A stretch of DNA of 64,000 nucleotides from contig LNDV01000035.1 in the NCBI GenBank assembly GCA_001464765.1, forward strand, positions 62,001 to 126,000, written 5' to 3'. The translations under genes and the position numbers were made by a program. The notes beneath the pieces are model-generated. The model was not told the origin of the DNA. It worked only from the letters and a program-made list of their open reading frames with translations, and ran no database searches. Below, in pieces: positions 26,147 through 34,816 of the stretch. How positions within the stretch are numbered: the first letter of the stretch is position 1; every line of letters begins with the position of its first letter. This stretch comes from Betaproteobacteria bacterium Ga0077526. Lineage in GTDB: Bacteria > Pseudomonadota > Gammaproteobacteria > Burkholderiales > Ga0077523.

Positions 26147-27166
26147 ATGCAAGCCAGCCAGAAGCGCCGATTCGGGCGCGTGGACCTCGAAGTGACGGCG
26201 ATGGGTTACGGGGCAGCGCCCATCGGCAACTTGTTCCGCCCGATCTCCGAAGCCGAATCGGAGGCCATGATCCACGCCGCATGGAAAGCCGGCATCCGCT
26301 ACTTCGATACGGCCCCAATGTACGGCCACGGGCTCAGCGAGGCCCGCCTGGGCCACGGCCTGCGATGGTATCCGCGCGACCAGTTCGTCCTGTCCAGCAA
26401 GGTGGGGCGCGTGCTTCGCGCGAAGCCTCGCAGCGACATCGACTTCACGCCGTGGGTGGACGGGCTCCCCTTCGGCATGCACTTCGACTACTCCTACGAC
26501 GGCACCATGCGGTCCTTCGAGGACAGCCTGCAGCGGCTGGGCCTGGAGAGCATAGACATCGCCTTCATCCACGACATCGACCGCTTCACCATGGGCAACA
26601 GTCAGCCGGAAGTCTTCCGCCATGCGATGGACGGATGCTGGCGGGCGCTGGACAAGCTGCGCAGCGAAGGCATCGTCAAGGCCATCGGCGTCGGCGTGAA
26701 CGAGTGGGAGGTCTGCCACGAAGCCCTGAAGCAACGTGACTTCGACTGCTTCCTGCTGGCCGGCCGCTACACGCTGCTCGAACAGGAGGCCCTCGACGAA
26801 TTCCTCCCCCTCTGCGAGAAACGCAACGTGGCGATCGTGCTGGGCGGCGGTTTCAACAGCGGCATTCTGGCCACCGGCGCGGTCCCCGGCGCCAAGTACA
26901 ACTATGGACCGGCTCCCGAACCCATCCTCGAACGGGTGCGAAGGATCGAGGCCGTCTGTGCCCGCCATGCCGTCCCGCTCAAGGCCGCGGCCTTGCAGTT
27001 CGTCCTCGCGCATCCGTGCATCGTCACCAACATCGCGGGTACCCGCACCGTCGCGCAACTGGAAGAGAACGTCACGCTGTTCCGGACGGATATCCCGGCC
27101 GAGTTCTGGGCTGACCTCCGCCGGGAGCGCCTGATCCGCGAAGACGCCCCCGTGCCGACTGCCTGA
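26147..27166 (+). CDS. aldo/keto reductase
   Basis: The 339-residue TIM-barrel oxidoreductase uses NAD(P)H. The catalytic tetrad is visible as Asp54 and Tyr59 (FDTAPMYGHG), Lys85 (SSKVGR) and His142 (FIHDID). A C-terminal cofactor-binding stretch reads ALQFVLAHPCIVTNIAGTR. Overall it resembles the D-threo-aldose 1-dehydrogenase / L-fucose dehydrogenase / pyridoxal dehydrogenase branch, so sugar or small-aldehyde oxidation is likely. The ATG is preceded by GGGAGCGAG. It starts a plus-strand run that continues, after an 8-bp repeat array, with the CMD and amidase genes. Confidence 0.92.
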   Translation: MQASQKRRFGRVDLEVTAMGYGAAPIGNLFRPISEAESEAMIHAAWKAGIRYFDTAPMYGHGLSEARLGHGLRWYPRDQFVLSSKVGRVLRAKPRSDIDFTPWVDGLPFGMHFDYSYDGTMRSFEDSLQRLGLESIDIAFIHDIDRFTMGNSQPEVFRHAMDGCWRALDKLRSEGIVKAIGVGVNEWEVCHEALKQRDFDCFLLAGRYTLLEQEALDEFLPLCEKRNVAIVLGGGFNSGILATGAVPGAKYNYGPAPEPILERVRRIEAVCARHAVPLKAAALQFVLAHPCIVTNIAGTRTVAQLEENVTLFRTDIPAEFWADLRRERLIREDAPVPTA

Positions 27167-27173
27167 CCCACAT

Positions 27174-27245
27174 CTTCACGACTTCACGACTTCACGTCTT
27201 CACGTCTTCACGTCTTCACAACTTCACACCTTCACACCTTCACAT
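27174..27245 (-). repeat. 8-bp tandem array CTTCACNN, 9 units
   Basis: Nine uninterrupted units with exact 8-base spacing (variable pairs GA, GT, AA, AC, AT). This is the longest array in the window. It fills almost the whole gap between the aldo/keto reductase and CMD genes. Unlike the others it reads GTGAAG antisense to both neighbours, and no cruciform element accompanies it. Confidence 0.88.
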
Positions 27246-27258
27246 TCCAGGAATCTCC

Positions 27259-27666
27259 ATGGACGACTACGAAAAAGGGCGGGAGCAGTTCCGCAAGATG
27301 GTCGGCGACGACCGGATCGAAGGCCTGCTGGAGCGCTTTCGCGCGGTATGCCCGGACTTCGAGAAGGAAGTGGTCTCGGTCGTCGGCGGCCGCATCTGGA
27401 CCCGCGGCGGCATCGACCTCAAGACCCGGTCGCTGTGCAGCCTGTGCGTGCTTGCCGCGCTCGGTCGCGTGAATGCCCTCAAGCTCAATTTCGAGATGGC
27501 GATCCGCAACGGCGCCACCATCGACGAAATCTTCGAGGCGCTGTTCCAGGTGGCGGTGTACGCCGGCTTCCCGGCCATGTGGGATGCCCTGGTCAAGCTG
27601 GAGGAAACGCTCGTCGAACTGTCGCCAACCATGGCGGAAGGGAGCCACGCATGGATGAAGTCCTGA
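27259..27666 (+). CDS. carboxymuconolactone decarboxylase (CMD) family protein
   Basis: This 135-residue all-helical protein has the AhpD/CMD core: GGIDLKTRSLCSLCVLAALGR, then NALKLNFEMAIRNGATIDEIFEALFQVAVYAGFPAMWDAL. A CxxC-like pair (SLCSLC) is present, but the exact AhpD CxxC-H arrangement is not, so decarboxylase-like or accessory roles fit as well as peroxidase. Its end overlaps the start of the amidase gene by 16 bases, so the two are translated from one message. Confidence 0.9.
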   Translation: MDDYEKGREQFRKMVGDDRIEGLLERFRAVCPDFEKEVVSVVGGRIWTRGGIDLKTRSLCSLCVLAALGRVNALKLNFEMAIRNGATIDEIFEALFQVAVYAGFPAMWDALVKLEETLVELSPTMAEGSHAWMKS

Positions 27667-29054
27667 GCTACACGCCCGCCACCGAGCTTGCGGGGCTGAT
27701 CCGCACCCGGAAGCTCTCCCCGGTCGAACTGATGACCAGCACGCTCGAGCGGGCACAGGCGCTCAATCCGTCGCTCAATGCGATCTGCACGCCCACCTAC
27801 GAGCAGGCGATGGAGGCCGCGCGCGCGGCAGAGGCCGCGGTTCTCCGGGGTGATGCGCTGCCGCTGCTCCACGGGATCCCCACCAGCATCAAGGATCTCG
27901 CGATGACGAAGGGCGTGCGGACGATGGCCGGCTCGCGGCTCTACGAGAACCGCATTCCCGTGCTGGATCACGTGCACGTGGAGCGCCTGCGCACCGCTGG
28001 CGCGATTTCCATCGGCAAGACGACCGTGCCGGAAATGGGCTGGAAGGGCACCGGGCACAGCCCCGTCACCGGGATCACCCACAACCCCTGGAAGCATGGC
28101 ATGAATGCCGGTGGCTCCAGCGCAGGCGCCGCGGTCTGCGCCGCCGCCGGCATCGGACCGATCCATCAGGGCTCCGACGGCGCGGGCTCCGTCCGCATGC
28201 CGGCGGCGTTCTGCGGCATCTACGGACTGAAGCCCTCCTACGGGCGCATCCCCTTCTGGCCGATGTCCAACAACGGCTCGATCTCCCACGTGGGCCCGAT
28301 GACGCGCACGGTGGGAGACGCCGCACTTATGCTGCAGGCGATGGCAGGGCCGGACGATCGCGATGCCGCGAGCCTGGGCATGCCCCCCGAGGACTATCTG
28401 GCGAACCTCGATGCCGGCATCGCCGGCCTGCGCGTCGCCTACAGCCCCGATCTCGGTTATCTGCGCGTGGACCCGGACGTCGCCTCCCTGGTGCGCAAGG
28501 CCGTGGGCGCGTTCAGCGATCTGGGCGCCCACGTGGAGGAAGTGAACCCGGGCTGGGGTAACCCGATCGAGATGGAGCATTGCCTGTTCTCCTGCGGCCT
28601 CGCCGGGATGCTGGGTCACCTCGTGGACGAATGGCAGGATCGCCTGGACCCCGGCCTCGTCGCGATGATCCGCCACGGCCTCAGCTACAGCGTGGCAGAC
28701 CTCGGACGCGCCAACGGCGAGCGCCTCGCGTTCTACGACCGGGTGCGCGGTTTCTTCGAGAAGTACGACCTGCTCATCACCCCGACGCTCTCGGTGGCGG
28801 CCTTCGACGCCAACCTGCTCATCCCGGCCCACTGGGAACAGCACCCTTGGGACTGGCTGCGATGGGCCGGCTTCAACTATCCGTTCAACCTCACCTGGAT
28901 GCCAGCGGCCACCTGCCCGTGCGGCTTCACCGAGGCCGGCCTGCCGGTGGGCCTGCAGATCGCCGCCGGCCGCTTCCACGATCTGCGCGTGCTGCAGGCC
29001 TCGCGCGCATTCGAGCTCGCGCGGCCCTGGGCCCACGCACGACCACCCGTCTGA
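27651..29054 (+). CDS. amidase (amidase-signature family)
   Basis: The 467-residue protein starts at ATG 27651, inside the last codons of the CMD gene; the longer open frame upstream is an overlap artefact. The catalytic triad of amidase-signature hydrolases is clear: Lys81 (PTSIKDLA), cis-Ser156 (NAGGSSAGAA) and nucleophile Ser180 (GSDGAGSVRMPAAFCG). A usual glycine in the last motif is Ala here. The protein hydrolyses a carboxamide to the acid and ammonia in the cytoplasm. Substrate unknown; neighbours suggest the freed acid feeds the aldolase-type enzyme that follows. Confidence 0.93.
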   Translation: MDEVLSYTPATELAGLIRTRKLSPVELMTSTLERAQALNPSLNAICTPTYEQAMEAARAAEAAVLRGDALPLLHGIPTSIKDLAMTKGVRTMAGSRLYENRIPVLDHVHVERLRTAGAISIGKTTVPEMGWKGTGHSPVTGITHNPWKHGMNAGGSSAGAAVCAAAGIGPIHQGSDGAGSVRMPAAFCGIYGLKPSYGRIPFWPMSNNGSISHVGPMTRTVGDAALMLQAMAGPDDRDAASLGMPPEDYLANLDAGIAGLRVAYSPDLGYLRVDPDVASLVRKAVGAFSDLGAHVEEVNPGWGNPIEMEHCLFSCGLAGMLGHLVDEWQDRLDPGLVAMIRHGLSYSVADLGRANGERLAFYDRVRGFFEKYDLLITPTLSVAAFDANLLIPAHWEQHPWDWLRWAGFNYPFNLTWMPAATCPCGFTEAGLPVGLQIAAGRFHDLRVLQASRAFELARPWAHARPPV

Positions 29055-29102
29055 CCTATCGTCGACGGCCGCACCACGAATCCAACGAGAGGGGGAAGGA
29101 TC

Positions 29103-29897
29103 TTGAGAGAGAACACGGTGAAGTCGATCTGGGCGCGCGGCGGCGCGGTGCTCAATGGCTGGCTCGGCATTCCGAGTGCCGTCTCTGCCGAGAACATGGC
29201 GCAGTGCGGCTGGGATTCCCTCACGGTGGACCTGCAGCACGGCCACATCGACTATCAGGTCGCCGTGTCCATGCTGCAGGCCATCAGCACCACCTCGGTC
29301 ACGCCGATCGCCCGCGTACCCTGGTGCGAGCCCGGCATCATCATGAAGCTGCTCGATGCGGGCGCCTTCGGCATCATCTGCCCGATGATCAACAGTCGCG
29401 CCGAGTGCGAGGCTTTCGTGGGCGCGTGCCGCTATGCACCCCGGGGATACCGCAGCTTCGGCCCCGTGCGCGCCACCTGGTACGGCGGCCCCGACTACTA
29501 CCAGCACGCGAACGACACGGTTCTCGCCATCGCGATGATCGAGACCACGCAGGCGGTGGAACGCCTCGACGAGATTCTCACGGTGCCGGGCCTCGACGGC
29601 ATCTACATCGGCCCCAACGATCTCGCGATCACGCTCGGGCGCCAGCCCTCCGGCGACCCCACGGACCCGCTGGTGCTCGACACCATCGACACGATCCTCG
29701 CGGCGGCCAAGCGGCATGGTGTGCGGGCCGGACTGCACTGCGGTTCCACCGCCATGGCGAAGCGGATGATCGGCAAGGGCTTCCAGTTCACCACCCTCCT
29801 GGGGGACAACGCCTTCCTCAACATGGCGGCAAAGGCCGCGGTGGCGGACGTGCGTGACATCGCGCTCGCCGCAGCGAAGGGCGGCAGCACCTACTGA
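29103..29897 (+). CDS. HpcH/HpaI aldolase family protein
   Basis: The 264-residue protein starts with TTG at 29103, well placed behind a purine-rich ribosome site (GAGGGGGAAGGA). Class II 2-keto-acid aldolases of this family cleave 4-hydroxy-2-oxo acids to pyruvate plus an aldehyde. Seen here: VDLQHGHIDY, ARVPWCEPGIIMKLLDAGAFGIICPMI, IAMIETTQAVERLDEIL and GIYIGPNDLAITLG, all family hallmarks with the metal-binding acidic residues. It follows the amidase by 48 bases and is probably in the same operon. Confidence 0.93.
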   Translation: MRENTVKSIWARGGAVLNGWLGIPSAVSAENMAQCGWDSLTVDLQHGHIDYQVAVSMLQAISTTSVTPIARVPWCEPGIIMKLLDAGAFGIICPMINSRAECEAFVGACRYAPRGYRSFGPVRATWYGGPDYYQHANDTVLAIAMIETTQAVERLDEILTVPGLDGIYIGPNDLAITLGRQPSGDPTDPLVLDTIDTILAAAKRHGVRAGLHCGSTAMAKRMIGKGFQFTTLLGDNAFLNMAAKAAVADVRDIALAAAKGGSTY

Positions 29898-29961
29898 GGC
29901 AGCCACCCCGGAGACCGGCCTCCGCCCGGTCGCACGGCGGGGGTCGACCGGTCCAAGCGCC

Positions 29962-30882
29962 ATGCGTTCCGCCTCTGCCAATCCGATAGGCGTCCTGTTT
30001 GCGACGACCCGACCCGCGTTCCTGCTGCTCACCCCGGCCTGCGCCGCGGTGGGCATCGGGACCGCTTACTGGACCACCGGTGGCGTGTCCGCTGTGGGCG
30101 CCCTTCTCGCCCTTGCCGGCGCGCTCGCGGCCCACGTGAGCGTCAACATGCTGAACGAGTACTTCGACTTCCGGAGCGGCCTGGATGCGCAGACGCAGCG
30201 CACGCCGTTCAGCGGCGGCAGCGGCGCCCTGCCCGGCAATCCGTCGCTGGCAGGCGCCGTCCTGTTCACGGGCTTGCTCGCGCTCGTTCTGACGGGCGCC
30301 GTCGGCCTACATTTCCTCCTGACACAGGGCCGGGCGCTGCTGCCGCTCGGCATCGCCGGCCTCGTGGTGGTGCTCGCCTATACGCCGTGGGTCACGAGAC
30401 ATCCGGTTGCGAGCCTCCTCGCGCCGGGCCTGGGGTTCGGTCCCCTCATGGTCGTGGGCACGCACGTCGCCCTGACCGGCGAGTACAGCGCAGCGGCGTG
30501 GGCGGCGTCGCTCGTGCCGTTCGGCCTCGTGAACGGTCTTCTGCTGCTCAACCAGTTCCCGGACGTGGACGCCGATCGCGCGGTCGGCAGGCGGCATCTG
30601 CCCATGCTGCTGGGCCGTCCTCGCGCCGTTCGCGTCTATGCCGTCCTTGTCAGGTTCTCCTTCGTTGCGCTGCTGGCGGCGATCGTCCTCGACGTGCTGC
30701 CGGGGTTCTGCGCGCTCGGATTCGTCACCGTGCCATTGGCGTACGTCGTGATAGTGCAGGCTGCGCGGCACGCCGACGATCTGCCAGCGCTGCTGCCGGT
30801 GCTGGGTCTCAATGTCGCCTTGACGCTCACGACACCACTGCTCCTGGCAGCGGGCCTGTTCCTCGCGAAACGGGCTGCGTGA
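29962..30882 (+). CDS. UbiA-family prenyltransferase (MenA-like)
   Basis: The 306-residue integral membrane protein has about eight hydrophobic helices. The start at ATG 29962 (MRSASANPIGVL) is preferred over an upstream ATG overlapping the aldolase gene. The first aspartate-rich region reads NMLNEYFDFRSGLD and the second NQFPDVDADRAVGRR, which bind prenyl diphosphate through Mg2+. This pattern is closest to 1,4-dihydroxy-2-naphthoate prenyltransferases of menaquinone synthesis, but no other men genes are near and the acceptor is uncertain. Confidence 0.87.
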   Translation: MRSASANPIGVLFATTRPAFLLLTPACAAVGIGTAYWTTGGVSAVGALLALAGALAAHVSVNMLNEYFDFRSGLDAQTQRTPFSGGSGALPGNPSLAGAVLFTGLLALVLTGAVGLHFLLTQGRALLPLGIAGLVVVLAYTPWVTRHPVASLLAPGLGFGPLMVVGTHVALTGEYSAAAWAASLVPFGLVNGLLLLNQFPDVDADRAVGRRHLPMLLGRPRAVRVYAVLVRFSFVALLAAIVLDVLPGFCALGFVTVPLAYVVIVQAARHADDLPALLPVLGLNVALTLTTPLLLAAGLFLAKRAA

Positions 30883-30940
30883 GCCGCGAAGCCGACTTCC
30901 GCCGCTTCCGCCAAATTCTTCACGGATATCCCATTTGCCC

Positions 30941-33900
30941 ATGACCCTGCGCCGACTGCTCATCGCCAACCGGGGCGAGATCGCCATCCGCATTGCCCGG
31001 ACGGCTGCCGAACTCGGCATCGAAACCGTCGCCGCGTACGCGAAGGACGATCGAAACTCTGCTCACGTCCGCAAAGCGGATGCCGCCGTCCCGCTGCCGG
31101 GACAAGGCGTTGGCGCGTACCTGGATGGCGCCGCCCTTGTGCGCATCGCGCGCGAAACAGCTTGCGACGCGCTGCATCCCGGCTACGGCTTTCTCAGCGA
31201 GAACGCCGCCTTTGCACGCCAGTGCGCGGCTGCAGACGTGCGCTTCGTCGGACCGCGATCGGAGGTTCTGGATCTGTTCGGGGACAAGGCCCGGGCGCGC
31301 GCGCTGGCGCGGGAGGCGGAAGTGCCCGTGCTCGAAGGCGCGGACCATGCCACGTCCCTCGATGAGGCTCGCACGTTCCTCGAAGCGCTCGGCCCCGGCG
31401 GCGCGATGATGCTGAAGGCGGTCGCCGGCGGCGGCGGCCGCGGAATCCGCCCCGTGGTCCGCGCGGACGATCTTCCGGCTGCCTATGAGCGCTGCCGATC
31501 CGAGGCGCTGCAGGCCTTCGGCAATGACATGTTGTACGTGGAACGGCTGGTGCCAAGGGCGCGACACGTGGAGGTGCAGATCGCGGGGGACAGTGACGGC
31601 ACCGTCGTGCATCTGTGGGAACGCGATTGCACGCTGCAGCGCCATCGCCAGAAACTCGTCGAGGTCGCCCCTGCGCCTTCGCTCGACCCTACGCTGCGTG
31701 CCGCACTGCTCGAGGCTGCCGTGTGCATGGCGCGCCTTGCCCGCGTCGACAATCTCGCGACGTTCGAATTCCTCGTCGACCTCGATGCGACCGCACCTTC
31801 GTTCGTGTTCATCGAGGCGAATGCACGGCTCCAGGTCGAGCACACCGTCACGGAGATGGTCACCGGACTCGATCTTGTCGCGCTGCAGCTGAAGCTCGCT
31901 GCCGGCGCCACGCTTCACGAACTCGGCATATCGCAGGACAGCATCCCCGCGCCACGGGGAATCGCCGTCCAGGTGCGCGTGAATGCCGAAACGCCGATGG
32001 CGGACGGCACCGTGAAGCCCGCCGCCGGGACGGTGAGCGCATTCGACCCGCCGTCCGGCCCCGGCGTGCGGGTGGACACCTGCGGGTTCACGGGGTACGC
32101 CGTCAGTGTCCGCTACGACTCTCTCCTTGCGAAACTGATCGTCCACACGACAGCGGACGACTGGACAGCGTGTGTGGCCAAGGCACGGCGCGCGCTGCGG
32201 GAGTTCCGTGTCGAGGGGCTCGCCACCAATCGCGAGTTCCTGCTCAACCTGCTCGCGTTGCCGCTCGTCGGCCACGTCGGCTGGCACACGGGGAGCGTCG
32301 ATGAACACATCGGCGCACTGGTCGGTAGCTCGGCTGACACGCCGCTCTTCGCCGAGTCCGTCGCGGCCGGCGCAGCGCCGCGCGCCGTGCCCCCGACCAC
32401 CATGCCGGAGGGCTGCGTCGGCGTCGTCGCCCCGCTCAGCGGCACCATCGTCGCGATCGAAGCCGGCGTGGGCGATGCGGTACGGAAGGGGCAGGCCCTG
32501 ATCGTCGTCGAAGCGATGAAGATGGAGCATGTGGTCGTCGCGCGGGCAGCCGGCACCGTGCGATCCATCGGCGTCGGCCCAGGCGACACGACGGCCGAAG
32601 CGGATGTGCTGATGATTCTGGATCCTGCTGACGACAGCGAGTCGCAGGCTGGCCCGGTCGACGCGATCGCTTCGAACACCCCACGCGCCGACCTGGAAGA
32701 ACTCGCGCGGCGCCGGGCGATGACGCTCGACGACGCCCGCCCCGATGCGGTGGCCAAACGCCGGAAGATCGGCGCCCGCACGGCGCGCGAGAACATCGAG
32801 GACCTCTGCGATCCCGGAAGCTTCCAGGAGTACGGCGCGTTCGTGATCGCCGCGCAGCGCAACCGCCGGTCGCTCGATGACCTCATCGCCCGCACACCGG
32901 CCGACGGCATGGTGATGGGCGTAGGTCGCATCAACGGCCATCTGTTCCCCGACACCGAGGCACGGGCCGCGATCCTCTCCTACGACTACACGGTGCTGGC
33001 TGGCACCCAGGGCACCAAGAACCACGAGAAGAAGGACCGGCTGTTCGAGCTGACGGCGCAGTGGCGGCTGCCGATCGTGATGTTCGCCGAAGGCGGCGGC
33101 GGACGCCCTGGCGACATCGACACCACCATGGCCGGCAGTCTGCACATCAAGGGGTTCACGCTGCTGGCGCAGCTGAGCGGCCTCGTGCCGATGGTGGGCA
33201 TCGTGTCGGGTCGCTGCTTCGCCGGGAACGCGGTCGTGGCGGGCTGCTGCGACGTGATCATCGCCACCGAAAACGCCTCGCTGGGCATGGGCGGTCCCGC
33301 CATGATCGAAGGCGGCGGCCTGGGCACCTTCGCGCCGGACGAGGTGGGGCCGACCTCGGTGCAGCGGCGCAACGGCGTGATCGACGTGGTGGTGCCGGAC
33401 GAGGCAGCGGCGGTCCGCGTGGCGAAACAGTACCTCTCGTACTTCCAGGGCACCGTGGCCCACTGGGCGTGCGCTGACCAGAAGGCCCTGCGCGATCTCA
33501 TTCCCGAGAATCGCCTGCGCGCCTACGATGTGCGCAGGATCATCGAGACGCTCGCCGACATGGATTCCGTGCTCGAACTGCGCCGCGATTTCGCGGGCAA
33601 CATGGTGACGGCGTTCGTCCGCGTGGAAGGCCGACCGCTCGGCTTGCTGGCGAACAACGCGATGGTCCTGGGCGGCGCGATCGACGCGAACGCGGCGGAC
33701 AAGGCCGCGCGTTTCCTGCAACTGTGCGACGCCCACGACATTCCGGTGCTGTCCTTGTGCGACACGCCCGGCAACATGGTCGGCCCGGAAGCGGAACGCA
33801 CGGCCCTCGTCCGGCATTGCTGCCGTCTCTACGTGACGGGCGCGAACCTCTCGGTGCCGATTCTCTCGATCGTGCTGCGCAAGGCGTACGGACTCGGCGC

Positions 33901-34237
33901 GCAAGGCATGGTGGGCGGGAGCTTCCACCTGCCGTTGTTCTCGGTGGCGTGGCCGACGGGTGAGTTCGGGCCGATGAATCTCGAAGGCGCCGTGCGCCTG
34001 GGCTATCGCAAGGAGCTGGAAGCCATCGCGGATCCGGTGGAGCGCGAGGCGAAGTTCGCGGAAATGGTGGCGACATCCTACGAACGCGGCAAGGCGCTGA
34101 GCGCTGCTGCGCTGTTCGAGATCGACGATGTCATCGACCCTGCGGAAACGCGCTCGTGGATCGTGTCCGGCCTGCGATCCCTGCCGCCGCGCCCCGTACG
34201 TCAGGGCAAGAAGCGGCCGTTCGTGGATACTTGGTGA
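30941..34237 (+). CDS. single-chain biotin-dependent acyl-CoA carboxylase (BC-BCCP-CT fusion)
   Basis: The 1098-residue protein starts at ATG 30941 (MTLRRLLIANRGEIAIR). Biotin carboxylase spans about 1-450 (HPGYGFLSEN, KAVAGGGGRGIR, EANARLQVEHTVTEM). The biotin carrier lies at about 495-570, with Lys527 in VEAMKMEH. The carboxyltransferase spans about 590-1098 (ILSYDYTVLAGTQGTKNHEK, GRCFAGNAVVAG, SLCDTPGNMVGPEAE). The complete reaction, ATP-dependent carboxylation of an acyl-CoA, is therefore in one chain. This order resembles the single-chain long-chain acyl-CoA carboxylases known from some mycobacteria and proteobacteria rather than the usual split acetyl-, propionyl- or methylcrotonyl-CoA enzymes. 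Substrate chain length cannot be read from sequence. Confidence 0.92.
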   Translation: MTLRRLLIANRGEIAIRIARTAAELGIETVAAYAKDDRNSAHVRKADAAVPLPGQGVGAYLDGAALVRIARETACDALHPGYGFLSENAAFARQCAAADVRFVGPRSEVLDLFGDKARARALAREAEVPVLEGADHATSLDEARTFLEALGPGGAMMLKAVAGGGGRGIRPVVRADDLPAAYERCRSEALQAFGNDMLYVERLVPRARHVEVQIAGDSDGTVVHLWERDCTLQRHRQKLVEVAPAPSLDPTLRAALLEAAVCMARLARVDNLATFEFLVDLDATAPSFVFIEANARLQVEHTVTEMVTGLDLVALQLKLAAGATLHELGISQDSIPAPRGIAVQVRVNAETPMADGTVKPAAGTVSAFDPPSGPGVRVDTCGFTGYAVSVRYDSLLAKLIVHTTADDWTACVAKARRALREFRVEGLATNREFLLNLLALPLVGHVGWHTGSVDEHIGALVGSSADTPLFAESVAAGAAPRAVPPTTMPEGCVGVVAPLSGTIVAIEAGVGDAVRKGQALIVVEAMKMEHVVVARAAGTVRSIGVGPGDTTAEADVLMILDPADDSESQAGPVDAIASNTPRADLEELARRRAMTLDDARPDAVAKRRKIGARTARENIEDLCDPGSFQEYGAFVIAAQRNRRSLDDLIARTPADGMVMGVGRINGHLFPDTEARAAILSYDYTVLAGTQGTKNHEKKDRLFELTAQWRLPIVMFAEGGGGRPGDIDTTMAGSLHIKGFTLLAQLSGLVPMVGIVSGRCFAGNAVVAGCCDVIIATENASLGMGGPAMIEGGGLGTFAPDEVGPTSVQRRNGVIDVVVPDEAAAVRVAKQYLSYFQGTVAHWACADQKALRDLIPENRLRAYDVRRIIETLADMDSVLELRRDFAGNMVTAFVRVEGRPLGLLANNAMVLGGAIDANAADKAARFLQLCDAHDIPVLSLCDTPGNMVGPEAERTALVRHCCRLYVTGANLSVPILSIVLRKAYGLGAQGMVGGSFHLPLFSVAWPTGEFGPMNLEGAVRLGYRKELEAIADPVEREAKFAEMVATSYERGKALSAAALFEIDDVIDPAETRSWIVSGLRSLPPRPVRQGKKRPFVDTW

Positions 34238-34240
34238 GCG

Positions 34241-34336
34241 GTAGCCCGGACGAGGGGCGAACGCCCCGACTCCGGGGAAACGTGATTCATTGAACGTTGT
34301 CCCCGGAGTCGGCCCTTCAGGCCTCGTCCGGGCTAC
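34241..34336. repeat. REP-like cruciform element, copy 4 (full)
   Basis: Outer stem GTAGCCCGGACGAG with CTCGTCCGGGCTAC. Mini-hairpin GGGCG-AA-CGCCC. Inner stem CGACTCCGGGG with CCCCGGAGTCG. Second mini-hairpin GGCC-CTTCA-GGCC. The central loop AAACGTGATTCATTGAACG is shared with copy 5. It begins 3 bases after the acyl-CoA carboxylase stop. Confidence 0.9.
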
Positions 34337-34418
34337 GCGGTGTCATCTCTTCAGGCAAGCGACAGCGGAGATGGAGACTTCCCCACCTTTCACACCGTCG
34401 CGTCTTCGATCGGCGTCC

Positions 34419-34514
34419 GTAGCCCGGACGAGGGGCGCATGCCCCGACTCCGGGGAAACGTGATTCATTGAACGTTGTCCCCGGAGTCGGCCCTTCGGGC
34501 CTCGTCCGGGCTAC
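34419..34514. repeat. REP-like cruciform element, copy 5 (full)
   Basis: It is nearly identical to copy 4, 82 bp upstream, including the central loop, but its left mini-hairpin reads GGGGC-GCAT-GCCCC. The right hairpin is GGCCC-TTC-GGGCC, fully paired where copy 4 has a mismatch. The 34238-34565 gap is otherwise plain sequence plus an 8-bp array. Confidence 0.9.
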
Positions 34515-34525
34515 GTGGTGTCACC

Positions 34526-34557
34526 ATTCACGTCTTCACGTCTTCACGCCTTCACAC
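34526..34557 (-). repeat. 8-bp tandem array NNGTGAAG (minus sense), 4 units
   Basis: Four units (the first with ATTCAC for CTTCAC) are spaced 8 bases apart, ending 9 bases from the stop of the tautomerase gene and reading GTGAAG in its sense. Confidence 0.8.
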
Positions 34558-34565
34558 ATCAAAAC

Positions 34566-34757
34566 CTACCTCCCCAACTCCTTCGCTGTCTTCCCCCCGA
34601 TCCCGAAATCGGTCTTCGGAATGTCGGTGAACCAGATGCGGATGGTCTCGGGAGGCGCGTTGAACGCCTCGTTGAGCGCCGCGGTCACCTTCTGGATGGC
34701 GATGCGCTTCTGTTCCTCGGTGCGCCCTTCGAGCAATTGGATGTGTACGAGCGGCAT
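34566..34757 (-). CDS. 4-oxalocrotonate tautomerase family protein
   Basis: This 63-residue small tautomerase starts MPLVHIQLLEGRTEEQK. Pro2, exposed after Met removal, is the family's catalytic base, and the conserved TEEQKR helix start is present. Arg39-type residues occur in PPETIRIWF. The family isomerises enol/keto forms of 2-oxo acids in aromatic degradation, usually as a hexamer. It lies 59 bases downstream of the epimerase gene on the same strand. Confidence 0.93.
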   Translation of the reverse strand: MPLVHIQLLEGRTEEQKRIAIQKVTAALNEAFNAPPETIRIWFTDIPKTDFGIGGKTAKELGR

Positions 34758-34816
34758 GGCTTGATCTCCTTGATGTCAGCGCCGTTTCAGAAATTTCGCA
34801 GGAAGCCCCGCGGCCA

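Noticed and set aside
30920-33928. Antisense open frame of about 1000 codons over the acyl-CoA carboxylase
   Set aside because: Same cause: codon bias on the real strand keeps the opposite frame open. No motif, no start signal.
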